The notes under the pieces were generated by a model. It saw nothing but the letters and a program-made list of their open reading frames with translations, was not told the DNA's origin and searched no databases. The translations under genes and the position numbers were made by a program. From NCBI GenBank assembly GCA_014729935.1, contig WJJB01000349.1:1-10293 (forward strand): a DNA stretch of 10,293 nt. The letters are read 5' to 3'. Source of the stretch: Candidatus Bathyarchaeota archaeon. GTDB taxonomy: Archaea > Asgardarchaeota > Lokiarchaeia > Sigyniarchaeales > Sigyniarchaeaceae. Of this stretch, positions 1 to 6,116 are shown in pieces. How positions within the stretch are numbered: the first letter of the stretch is position 1; every line of letters starts with the position of its first letter.

Positions 1-868
1 CTTCCCTGCCAGCCCCGTGGAATTTTATTGATCCTGCCCTGGTTTCCTCGATCACTGGTTTAGCTATTAGCTCCTCCACCGATTGCTGGTATTGCTTTCC
101 CGTGTTGTCGCATTCCTCGCATCCTTTCCCGTTGCAAGCCTTGTGGGGCCAGTGGGTTTGGGGAATGCCCCTGATATTTTTCTTGTACCTGCCGTATATG
201 AAATAAGGATTTACTTGCACCGAGATATTGATTGAATCCTTGTCGGAAATATTGAAAATAAACACGATATCAGGACGTGAAAAATCCACATCCTTTCCAA
301 TACGAAAGGTGAGTTCCCTGCCAATAAACCTGTTAAAATGACTCTTGAAGGATTCCCCCCATTTTAATCCGTGAAGTACCCTGAATTCTTCTTCCCGTTC
401 CAGGAAAATCGGTGAAATCCTCGTGCCAACAAGCATGGTTGAGAATTCCATCTCGTTGGTAATATCTATTGCATCATCAATGAGATCGAGAAGAACCTTG
501 CTCGAGAAAATACCCCTGCAAATGATGCAATCCACGGTTTCGATAATACGTTTTGCATTCGGTGTCGCAGGCTTCTTGGAAGCTCTTTCCATGGGTATTG
601 ACAAGCGTTCCAATAATCTTGAAGCGATGGAGGAACCAGCCATTGCTTGGGTTTTCATTATATTCTGGTTCATGATGGTTTCATCATCCTGCATCTCGCT
701 TGATTTTTTCAAGACACGATGTGCATCCAAGATACAAGCGTTTCTAAGGTGCATGCCCCGCTCAGAGTTTTCCAAGCCCGTGCCCAAGAGTGCAAACTGC
801 CTTCCAAGGCAATGGTCGCATATGATCGCGCGTTCCAGCATGGGTTTCACGATAGTTATCAGATTCAT
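1..868 (-). CDS. pus10: tRNA pseudouridine synthase Pus10 (C-terminal part cut by window edge)
   Basis: Archaeal Pus10 converts uridine to pseudouridine at positions 54 and 55 of tRNA. My own translation of the minus strand gives 289 residues, open to the left edge. An N-terminal zinc site is visible as C17-x2-C20 (followed by LGRQF) and C114-x2-C117. A THUMP-like middle region follows. Then comes the family signature: NPYFIYGRYKKNIRGIPQTHW at about 220-240, a C245-x4-C250-x2-C253 segment, and FHGAGRE at 283-289. In the family the catalytic aspartate comes directly after GRE, so it and the rest of the catalytic domain lie outside the window. The ATG at 868 is chosen because a GGAAGTGA sequence (883-876) sits 7 bases upstream, and the frame is closed by a stop a few codons before. 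The gene starts 18 bases after hypA and is probably co-transcribed with it. Family assignment is firm; activity cannot be judged from this fragment. Confidence 0.93.
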   Translation of the reverse strand, partial: MNLITIVKPMLERAIICDHCLGRQFALLGTGLENSERGMHLRNACILDAHRVLKKSSEMQDDETIMNQNIMKTQAMAGSSIASRLLERLSIPMERASKKPATPNAKRIIETVDCIICRGIFSSKVLLDLIDDAIDITNEMEFSTMLVGTRISPIFLEREEEFRVLHGLKWGESFKSHFNRFIGRELTFRIGKDVDFSRPDIVFIFNISDKDSINISVQVNPYFIYGRYKKNIRGIPQTHWPHKACNGKGCEECDNTGKQYQQSVEELIAKPVIEETRAGSIKFHGAGRE

Positions 869-886
869 CAAAAAATCACTTCCAGA

Positions 887-1291
887 TCATTCATCAATCA
901 ACATGGATTTCACGGTTACTTCCTTCCCCCCCACGATCTTGGTATCAGCACTTTTACAGGTGCTGCATTTAAAAATGTTGGGTCTCGCGAGGGATTCAGG
1001 AATCACATTGTCTCTTGGTTCTTTGGATCCCTTTCCAAGGTTTATCTCGGTAATGGAGCCACATTCATTACACTGCACCTTACCAGGTATTTTTTCCATC
1101 AAGATGCGTGATTCTTCAAGTTCGGGATAATTCACCTTAATGATGTCATAGCAGGTTTCGAGGAATGATGGGATTATCATCGTGAATTCACCCACATGGA
1201 CTTTCACGGATTTAACTTTCTTGACGTTATTTTTTTCCACGCTTTTCATGACAACCTGGACAAGGTGATTGGCAAATGAAAATTCATGCAT
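887..1291 (-). CDS. hypA: HypA-type nickel metallochaperone
   Basis: HypA delivers nickel, with HypB, to [NiFe]-hydrogenase precursors. The protein starting at 1291 has 134 residues and begins MHEFSFAN, the strictly conserved N-terminal Met-His-Glu that binds nickel. Two CxxC pairs (C74/C77 and C109/C112 in this numbering) form the zinc site. The stretch between them is longer than in bacterial HypA, as in archaeal members. An ATG at 1315 in the same frame gives an ATGA overlap with the upstream RNase gene, but it would add eight residues in front of the MHE motif. A GGGTG sequence nine bases before the 1291 ATG supports the shorter start. The other hyp genes and hydrogenase genes are not in the window, so the target enzyme is unknown. 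Family confidence is high; the start is an inference. Confidence 0.88.
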   Translation of the reverse strand: MHEFSFANHLVQVVMKSVEKNNVKKVKSVKVHVGEFTMIIPSFLETCYDIIKVNYPELEESRILMEKIPGKVQCNECGSITEINLGKGSKEPRDNVIPESLARPNIFKCSTCKSADTKIVGGKEVTVKSMLIDE

Positions 1292-1311
1292 CTTTTCAAG
1301 CACCCTTCTTT

Positions 1312-1857
1312 TCATTCGATTTCATCTTCAATCACACCTGAAAACCTGCTAAGGATTCCATCCTCGTCTCTTTTAAAATGTGCACCTTTCCAGTAGACTT
1401 GATTGCAAGACGGACACTGGAAAAACGCATGGTGATGCTCGAATGTCTTTTCATTTACCATCTTCTCGATGGATTTCTTTGGCACTTTCTTCACCCTCTT
1501 GTTGCACTTGTAACAACGACTATCTTCTTGAACGAAGGTAAAGCTGAAGCTCTGCTTGGATTTCAGGTAATTCAGGTTTTCCTCGACACTTCCTCCAGGG
1601 ATGAGGATGATCCTGTGGGAATCCATCCTTGAAAACATCTCATCTCTCGTGAGTATGAACCTACCGGTTTCCCGGGCTAGTTCAAGAATGTCGGGATCGG
1701 GTAATGCGGATGAAAGGGATTGTTCCAATTCCCCCACGTAGAGCGTGTCAAAACCCAAAAAACGAAGGGTACGAGCAAGCTTTCCAAGCATTGCATCGCA
1801 AATGAGCTTGATGGAATGATAATTCTTGGCTTGCTTGCTAGTATTGTTGGTGCTCAT
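1312..1857 (-). CDS. Mut7-C family PIN-like RNase with zinc ribbon
   Basis: This 181-residue protein matches the Mut7-C layout: a PIN-like ribonuclease fold followed by a zinc ribbon. The N-terminal motif CDAMLGKLARTLRFLGFDT (20-38) contains the first acidic residue D21. DPD at 54-56 and LTRDE at 69-73 supply further acidic residues expected to bind the metal ion. The ribbon is RCYKCN (C115, C118) and CPSCN (C148, C151), followed by VYWKGAH (154-160), a common ending of this family. PIN-like members cut single-stranded RNA, but the substrate of archaeal Mut7-C proteins is not known to me. The ATG at 1857 is used; no clear ribosome binding site precedes it. The gene lies 16 bases after the GTPase gene and its TGA overlaps a possible hypA ATG, so translation may be coupled. 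Family call is solid; biological role is open. Confidence 0.87.
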   Translation of the reverse strand: MSTNNTSKQAKNYHSIKLICDAMLGKLARTLRFLGFDTLYVGELEQSLSSALPDPDILELARETGRFILTRDEMFSRMDSHRIILIPGGSVEENLNYLKSKQSFSFTFVQEDSRCYKCNKRVKKVPKKSIEKMVNEKTFEHHHAFFQCPSCNQVYWKGAHFKRDEDGILSRFSGVIEDEIE

Positions 1858-1873
1858 TATAGTTACATCTTCA

Positions 1874-2470
1874 TCAGGACACGAGAGTGACTATCATCTT
1901 TGCACACTTATCGTTGTGATCCTCGAAACCCTCTATTGATTCTGCAACAGTAACGTATGTCTCTTCAACTGCTATTTTCCGCTTCTCCTTGAAGTATTTT
2001 TCAATACGTTTCTTGTAATCATCGACTTTCTTGTTGAGGTCCTTGATCAAGTCTGCCTTGTTCAAAGCTACGTGAATTTTTTTCGGGATGAATCTGATCT
2101 TGTCATAGAAATTGAATTGTGAATCCAAATCTTTGTTCAGATCGAAGACCGCGATGATTAACCGTGCAATCCGTGACACGGTGACGATTCCCATTCTCAC
2201 CAAGGGCCGATTATCCCCTCCAGGTGCGAATAGGGTGTGCATCTTGTCTCCTATTTGGAAAACCACACGGTTCGGGTGAATCGTTTTCGTTTCCTTGGAA
2301 GCTGACTTGCTTGGGAGGGTTGCCTCGCCTGAAAAATCCGTTTTAACTATGGAGCATTCGTTCAACTTAAATTTCTTTTCAAGCATACCTTGTTCAATGA
2401 ACTTCACGAACAAGCGTAAGATGGTGGTTTTACCGACACTCACGTCTCCAAGAATACCCACGTTTACCAT
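1874..2470 (-). CDS. Small Ras/COG2229-like GTPase with unusual G3 region
   Basis: This is a single-domain P-loop GTPase of 198 residues. G1 is GDVSVGKT at 8-15. A candidate G2 threonine is T44. G4 is NKAD at 137-140, which selects guanine. A G5-like segment is TVAES near 174-178. At the place of G3, where Ras-like proteins have DxxG, the sequence reads FAPGGDNRP (81-89). The aspartate that contacts the magnesium site is absent at its usual place, as in the COG2229 group where TPG replaces it. No prenylation motif or membrane segment is seen. The ATG at 2470 is backed by a GGTGA sequence six bases upstream. The gene lies 18 bases after the unknown 273-residue gene and in the same run as a HEAT-repeat gene, which hints at a partner but does not prove one. 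GTPase assignment is strong; the process it controls is unknown. Confidence 0.85.
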   Translation of the reverse strand: MVNVGILGDVSVGKTTILRLFVKFIEQGMLEKKFKLNECSIVKTDFSGEATLPSKSASKETKTIHPNRVVFQIGDKMHTLFAPGGDNRPLVRMGIVTVSRIARLIIAVFDLNKDLDSQFNFYDKIRFIPKKIHVALNKADLIKDLNKKVDDYKKRIEKYFKEKRKIAVEETYVTVAESIEGFEDHNDKCAKMIVTLVS

Positions 2471-2488
2471 GACGATTCACCATTAAGT

Positions 2489-3310
2489 CTAATATGTTTC
2501 ACTCTCCATGTTAAATTGCAATACCTTGTTTAGGAGGGTTTCGTAATTCTCGATCTCGTACTGGACCAAGTAAGAATTATTGTATACCGTGATGAAAATG
2601 ACGAATAGATCCTTGAGGGTTTCAACTTCCTCGTTGATATGCTTGATTATTTCATCCGATGTGGGTTCCTTGTTAAATTCCTTTGGCCCAGTGTTGAATC
2701 CGAACCGTGCATTTTCAGGAAGCGTATCGAAGAATCCAAAACATGAATATCCTTGGTGCTGGAAGAAGCAGAAATACCTGCTCCGGATGTTCTTTTCTGC
2801 AATCTCGGTTAACTGCACCGAGGGATAAATTTCTCCCAAGGTGAGCTCCTGATCGCTCTTGATGAGATAGTATGGTGATATGGGTGTTTGACCCTCCTTG
2901 AGCATCTGCCTTGGAGGCATACTCACGAAGGGAAGCTTTTCATCCACAATATCTACCAAGTCAGGACGCCCATTGGTTTCCAGGATTTCCTTGATTTCAT
3001 CGTAGGCAAACATGTATTCACTGGTGTAAGAAACCAAGCCTGCCAAGTATACCGAAAGGCAGGCAAATGTGGCATCAAGAATGGAGCGCCGTGTCTTGCT
3101 ACCCTCGGGTTTGATTGCCCCTGGCCAGTATCGAATGGTTGAATATGCAAAACCGAAGCTACCGAGGTAGTTCCCGGTAAGGAAGAAGAATTTGAACTTT
3201 TCCTTGTCGTCTATTAGTTCCTGGGCTTTATCCGTTAAGGCACTTTCTATCTCATCAGATTGCGCCTTTGAGTGTATTTTTGGATAAATCAGCCAGTCTT
3301 TTTTCGACAC
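2489..3310 (-). CDS. Unrecognised protein, 273 residues, upstream of the GTPase
   Basis: I do not recognise a family. The protein is rich in aromatic residues and has no signal peptide. A hydrophobic stretch at about 77-95 (around ATFACLSVYLAGLVSY) could be a buried helix or one membrane span. Other visible elements are a KFKFFFLTGNYLGSFGFAYS segment (38-57), a QGYSCFGFFDTLPENARFGF segment (186-205), and a C-terminal helical region (218-267) broken by a hydrophobic beta-like stretch FVIFITVYNN (236-245). The start is a GTG at 3310 preceded by a weak GAGATGG sequence. A TATA-like box lies about 40 bases upstream. The gene ends 18 bases before the GTPase start, so the two are very likely one transcript, and a role as GTPase partner or regulator is possible but only inferred from position. 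The reading frame is intact and free of long low-complexity stretches, so it is a real gene. Confidence 0.8.
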   Translation of the reverse strand: MSKKDWLIYPKIHSKAQSDEIESALTDKAQELIDDKEKFKFFFLTGNYLGSFGFAYSTIRYWPGAIKPEGSKTRRSILDATFACLSVYLAGLVSYTSEYMFAYDEIKEILETNGRPDLVDIVDEKLPFVSMPPRQMLKEGQTPISPYYLIKSDQELTLGEIYPSVQLTEIAEKNIRSRYFCFFQHQGYSCFGFFDTLPENARFGFNTGPKEFNKEPTSDEIIKHINEEVETLKDLFVIFITVYNNSYLVQYEIENYETLLNKVLQFNMESETY

Positions 3311-3343
3311 GATGTACCATCTCTTGAATGATTCTGTTTTCCC

Positions 3344-3356
3344 ATTTTTAATTTAT
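3344..3356 (-). promoter_or_regulatory. Possible TATA box for the unknown protein / GTPase / RNase / hypA / pus10 run
   Basis: Read on the minus strand this is ATAAATTAAAAAT, inside the 130-base gap after the HEAT-repeat gene. A centre near 3352 would place the transcription start near 3326, giving a leader of about 16 bases before the GTG at 3310. No B-recognition element was clearly matched. This is inference from spacing and composition only. Confidence 0.35.
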
Positions 3357-3440
3357 GCATCCGCTGATAAAAACCTGAACCTTCCATATTTATTCTTGTA
3401 TGATATAGGAAATACGAGAGTGAAGATATCCCCCATCTCT

Positions 3441-4250
3441 TCACTTCTGGATGAGTTGTTTCTTCATATTGAGAAATTGGATATATTTCTTGAGCTGTTC
3501 AATTTCCTCGTTAAAGGGTTTCACCCGTAATACAAGGGGACGGTTCATCCTGTACACGAGATCGACCCCCTTCTCATCATCAGTGAGGGGATCCTTGATA
3601 AACAATTTTTTCCTTCCCTTTAGGGAATGCATTAGGAATTCCTTTATCTGGGGATCTATTTGACTTAATTGGTCTATGATAGCCATCTGGATCTCGTAAT
3701 CATCAGAATTTTCAAGTAAATATATCAGCGATTCAGTTGCGCGCACGTCCTTGAAAATATATTCTCCAATTATTTCTATCGCTTTAAGCCGAACCTCTAG
3801 GTTCTCATCCTGTTTCATGCAATCGATAAGCTTGTCCAGAACAATCTCTGCCTCGAAATTTGAAATTGCATCAAGGATCATGAGGCGTATGGAGGGATCG
3901 TCATCCTTCATTTGTTTCAAGATATCTTCAAGGATGGCGGGGACGTCGGAAAACTTGCTCAGGGTTTTTAATGCGGTCCCCCGAACATCATCGTTTTTAT
4001 CCTTGATCATGGGAATAAGGCTGGGCAGCAAATCGACATTCTTATACTTGCCAATTGCCCAAATGGCGGAGCAGCGTACATCGGGATCCTCATCATCAAG
4101 AAGCGAAATCAAGTGATCCATCGCGCGAATGTTTTTTGACTTTCCAACATTGGTAATGGCATTGATCTTCTCTTCTGTGCTAGCATTTGATGATTGGAGT
4201 ATCTCAATGAACTCATCAACTGAGGGCATCACGAATTGTAAACCCTCCAT
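3441..4250 (-). CDS. HEAT-repeat scaffold protein
   Basis: The protein has about 269 residues and is built mainly of tandem helical HEAT repeats of roughly 30-35 residues. The clearest units are AMDHLISLLDDEDPDVR (44-60), LLPSLIPMIKDKNDDVR (75-91), ILEDILKQMKDDDPSIR (107-123), VLDKLIDCMKQDENLEVR (138-155) and ATESLIYLLENSDDYEIQ (172-189); numbering counts the TTG at 4253 as residue 1. Each shows the Asp/Asn-x-x-(V/I/L)-R turn or a degenerate form. A non-repeat tail with a basic patch (GRKKLFIK, 213-220) and a terminal helix rich in Lys/Gln follows. Such proteins are binding scaffolds, without known catalysis unless related to bilin lyases; no lyase residues are evident. Three starts compete. 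ATG 4250 fits a short leader after a TATA-like box. GTG 4232 and ATG 4229 fit a GGAGGG sequence at 4247-4242. TTG 4253 is least likely. Confidence 0.85.
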   Translation of the reverse strand: MEGLQFVMPSVDEFIEILQSSNASTEEKINAITNVGKSKNIRAMDHLISLLDDEDPDVRCSAIWAIGKYKNVDLLPSLIPMIKDKNDDVRGTALKTLSKFSDVPAILEDILKQMKDDDPSIRLMILDAISNFEAEIVLDKLIDCMKQDENLEVRLKAIEIIGEYIFKDVRATESLIYLLENSDDYEIQMAIIDQLSQIDPQIKEFLMHSLKGRKKLFIKDPLTDDEKGVDLVYRMNRPLVLRVKPFNEEIEQLKKYIQFLNMKKQLIQK

Positions 4251-4284
4251 CAATAAAAATACTTACTCGTGAAGCAGACCGCAC

Positions 4285-4294
4285 TATTTTTAAG
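4285..4294 (-). promoter_or_regulatory. Possible TATA box for the HEAT-repeat gene
   Basis: On the minus strand this reads CTTAAAAATA, in the 125-base gap between the phosphoribosyltransferase stop and the HEAT gene. Archaeal transcription starts about 26 bases after the box centre, here near 4263, leaving a leader of about 13 bases to ATG 4250 or about 31 bases to GTG 4232. The rest of the gap holds an A8 run (minus strand) and no RNA gene that I can see. It suggests the HEAT gene is transcribed separately from the que genes. Confidence 0.4.
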
Positions 4295-4377
4295 CCATTC
4301 CCATGCTGGAGTGGACTTGATTCGTTGTATCACGTTAATTTTTTTTGTCATTCTTGGTTATACAAGCAATTCCCAGT

Positions 4378-4860
4378 TCATTCCCAAGGAAATCGTATCC
4401 AATCCGATGTTTCGTCAATCATGCCATGATAATCGGTCAAAAAAGCCGCAGATTGCTTTTGAATTATCGTTGCAGTGATCACGTTTGTAAATCCATGATT
4501 ATCCAGCAAAGCACGTGCTCTCGCAAAAGTTTTCCCGGAATCAGCGATATCATCAACCAATAAAACTCGCCCTTTGTGTTTTTGGTTTTCGTGAAGGTGA
4601 ATAATTCCAATATCACCGAAAAAATTGCAGGTTTTGTCTGATTCTTTGCAAAGCTTCATGATAACCATTGGTAATTTTCCCAATTTTGAGGCAAGGCTCC
4701 TGGCTAGAATGATTCCACCCCGGTAAATACCGATTATTATATCGTTACTAGCAATCCACCGAAAGCCTTCTCTCAGGGATTCTACAATGTTTTGCTCGAG
4801 CCGGGCGTAATCTTCCCAAGACATGACATGCACTTTTCTTCCAAGTGGTTTATCAACCAC
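4378..4860 (-). CDS. Purine-type phosphoribosyltransferase (Hpt1/Gpt-like)
   Basis: Enzymes of this type join a purine base to PRPP to make the nucleotide and pyrophosphate. The 160-residue protein has the PRPP-binding loop VDDIADSGKT (102-111), an IYRGG motif (45-49) for the pyrophosphate loop, and a C-terminal DETSDWIRFPWE (149-160), typical of the COG2236 group, which carries the base-stacking aromatics. The start is the GTG at 4860 because an AGGAGAT sequence sits seven bases upstream; the next in-frame Met is residue 13. It begins 20 bases after queC, in line with a shared transcript. The base used (guanine, hypoxanthine or xanthine) cannot be read from sequence. A role for guanine salvage feeding the GTP-derived preQ0 pathway is plausible but is inferred from position only. 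Confidence 0.85.
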   Translation of the reverse strand: MVDKPLGRKVHVMSWEDYARLEQNIVESLREGFRWIASNDIIIGIYRGGIILARSLASKLGKLPMVIMKLCKESDKTCNFFGDIGIIHLHENQKHKGRVLLVDDIADSGKTFARARALLDNHGFTNVITATIIQKQSAAFLTDYHGMIDETSDWIRFPWE

Positions 4861-4880
4861 GGTATCAATCTCCTAGGGTA

Positions 4881-5579
4881 TCAAGCATCCAGCGCATCAA
4901 AGGCCTCGTGGCGAAGGACGCACGAATCACAAGCACCACATGGTTTCACCATTCCATCCTCCACTACGGGATCATAACAACTCCACGTAAGATCGTAGTT
5001 CACTCCAAGTTCCCTTCCCTTCTTGATTATTTCTGATTTCGTTAGGTGAAGTAATGGTGCGTGCAGGTGAAATGATGACCCAGGATTGTCAGCATGGCGA
5101 GAACCCAGCGATAGTGCTTTTTCCATTGATTCTAGAAATTCAGGTCTACAATCAGGATATCCGGAATAATCCAAGCAATTAACTCCGATGAACACGTGGT
5201 TGATGCCTAAAGATTCTGCATATGCTGCGGCATATGACAAGAAAATCGTGTTCCTCAACGGCACGTATGATACGGGGATAGCATCACCCATTTCATCGGG
5301 ATGGCGTCCCTTCGGAATCTCAATACTTGAATCTGTGAGGGCTGACGATTTTACCTTGGAGAAATCAAGCTTGAAAACCTTCCACCTGCCAAGTAATCCT
5401 AGTTTTTCGAGGCTTTTCTTGGCAAATGTTAATTCCACGGCATGTCGTTGCTTGTAGTCGAAAGATATTGGATAGGAATCATATCCCTCATCCATTGCCA
5501 TGTGAAGCACCGTCGTTGAATCCAACCCACCACTATAGAGCACCACTGCTCTTTTCTCTTGGTCACCCAAGCCAATCAT
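4881..5579 (-). CDS. queC: 7-cyano-7-deazaguanine (preQ0) synthase QueC
   Basis: QueC uses ATP and ammonia to turn 7-carboxy-7-deazaguanine into preQ0, the base that archaea insert at tRNA position 15 before making archaeosine. The 232-residue protein shows the ATP-pyrophosphatase loop SGGLDS (16-21), YVPLRN (105-110), YPDCRPEF (141-148) and four zinc ligands: C201, C214, C217 and C220, the last three in the CGACDSC segment. Length is normal for the family, and no glutamine amidotransferase (Gat-QueC) fusion is present. The ATG at 5579 overlaps the queD stop as ATGA, so the pair is translationally coupled. queE, the preceding pathway step, is on the other strand in the neighbouring operon. 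All key residues are present. Confidence 0.96.
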   Translation of the reverse strand: MIGLGDQEKRAVVLYSGGLDSTTVLHMAMDEGYDSYPISFDYKQRHAVELTFAKKSLEKLGLLGRWKVFKLDFSKVKSSALTDSSIEIPKGRHPDEMGDAIPVSYVPLRNTIFLSYAAAYAESLGINHVFIGVNCLDYSGYPDCRPEFLESMEKALSLGSRHADNPGSSFHLHAPLLHLTKSEIIKKGRELGVNYDLTWSCYDPVVEDGMVKPCGACDSCVLRHEAFDALDA

Positions 5580-6028
5580 CCCGAATAGGTTGCTTCAGAT
5601 GTGGAGGTTTCTCCAATCCGAACTATGATGTCCATATTCTCGAAGCTTTCTTGCAATCTTTCATGAACATACTTGGCGAGTAACTCGCTGGTTATTGCTG
5701 GAAGATCCAGAACAACCACATCTTGTTGAGGGAATACATACTTCTTTCCCGAGAATTCAATAGTAACTGAATTTCCTTCTTGTTGTATTGAGACATCTGG
5801 TGCATTTCCAGGGAGTAGGAGGTGATGATCCAGTGGTTTTATCACTTCCTTCAATTTTTCTTTGATCTTCATGAAATCAATCACGAAATTATCCTCGTTC
5901 AAAGGCCCAGATGCATCTATCTCCACGTGAAAATTATGCCCATGCAATCGACTGCATTTCACGTGATTAACGATGAAGTGCGCAGCTGAAAACGAATGTG
6001 CCGCTCCTTTTATTGTAACTGTATACAC
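5576..6028 (-). CDS. queD: 6-carboxytetrahydropterin synthase QueD
   Basis: QueD converts dihydroneopterin triphosphate to 6-carboxytetrahydropterin, the first dedicated step to preQ0. In numbering from the TTG at 6034 the zinc ligands are H19, H31 and H33 (the last two in LHGHNF). The catalytic cysteine is C27, and D69 with H70/H71 completes the relay. E142 in GETSTSEATY binds the pterin. The C-x3-HGH spacing is the QueD/PTPS-I form, not the Glu-containing PTPS-III form. The start is probably the GTG at 6028, since a GGGTG sequence (6040-6036) lies seven bases upstream; for the TTG at 6034 it would be only one base away. The choice changes two residues. The gene overlaps queC by four bases and shares a divergent promoter region with the nuclease gene. 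Cyclohydrolase genes that would supply its substrate are not in the window. Confidence 0.93.
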   Translation of the reverse strand: MYTVTIKGAAHSFSAAHFIVNHVKCSRLHGHNFHVEIDASGPLNEDNFVIDFMKIKEKLKEVIKPLDHHLLLPGNAPDVSIQQEGNSVTIEFSGKKYVFPQQDVVVLDLPAITSELLAKYVHERLQESFENMDIIVRIGETSTSEATYSG

Positions 6029-6116
6029 GACCAAGCACCCATTGAATCTAGCAGCACATGATGGAAAAAGGTGTCGATTCTAGAGGTTTTTTATTGCTTG
6101 TTCCCGATAGAAATAC
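6029..6116. promoter_or_regulatory. Divergent promoter region between queD and the membrane nuclease gene
   Basis: The two genes start back to back, so this stretch must drive both. The tract TTTTTTATT at 6087-6095 is the only strong AT-rich element. Read on the plus strand, its centre is about 26 bases before the ATG at 6117, which would give a leaderless transcript; no ribosome binding site precedes that ATG. Read on the minus strand it is AATAAAAAA and would start a transcript near 6065, with a leader of about 37 bases carrying the GGGTG site of queD. Two similar octamers, GAATCTAG (6044-6051) and GATTCTAG (6076-6083), flank the presumed minus-strand start. All functional claims are inference. 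Confidence 0.45.

Noticed and set aside
423..1130. Long plus-strand frame of 235 codons
   Set aside because: It lies antisense to pus10 and hypA, which both show clear family motifs; its translation has no recognisable features.
3318..3442. CCATCTCTT occurring twice (3318-3326 and 3434-3442) at both ends of an intergenic gap
   Set aside because: Nine bases is short; one copy spans the HEAT gene stop and the other is leader sequence. No mobile element or further repeat structure is present between them.
3751..4116. Plus-strand frame rich in Ser, Ile and Arg
   Set aside because: It is antisense to the HEAT repeats; its apparent repetitiveness simply reflects the repeats on the other strand.
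4254..4377. Small RNA or tRNA in the 125-base gap before the HEAT gene
   Set aside because: No cloverleaf, no C/D box pair and no stable hairpin could be traced by eye; the gap is adequately explained as a promoter region.
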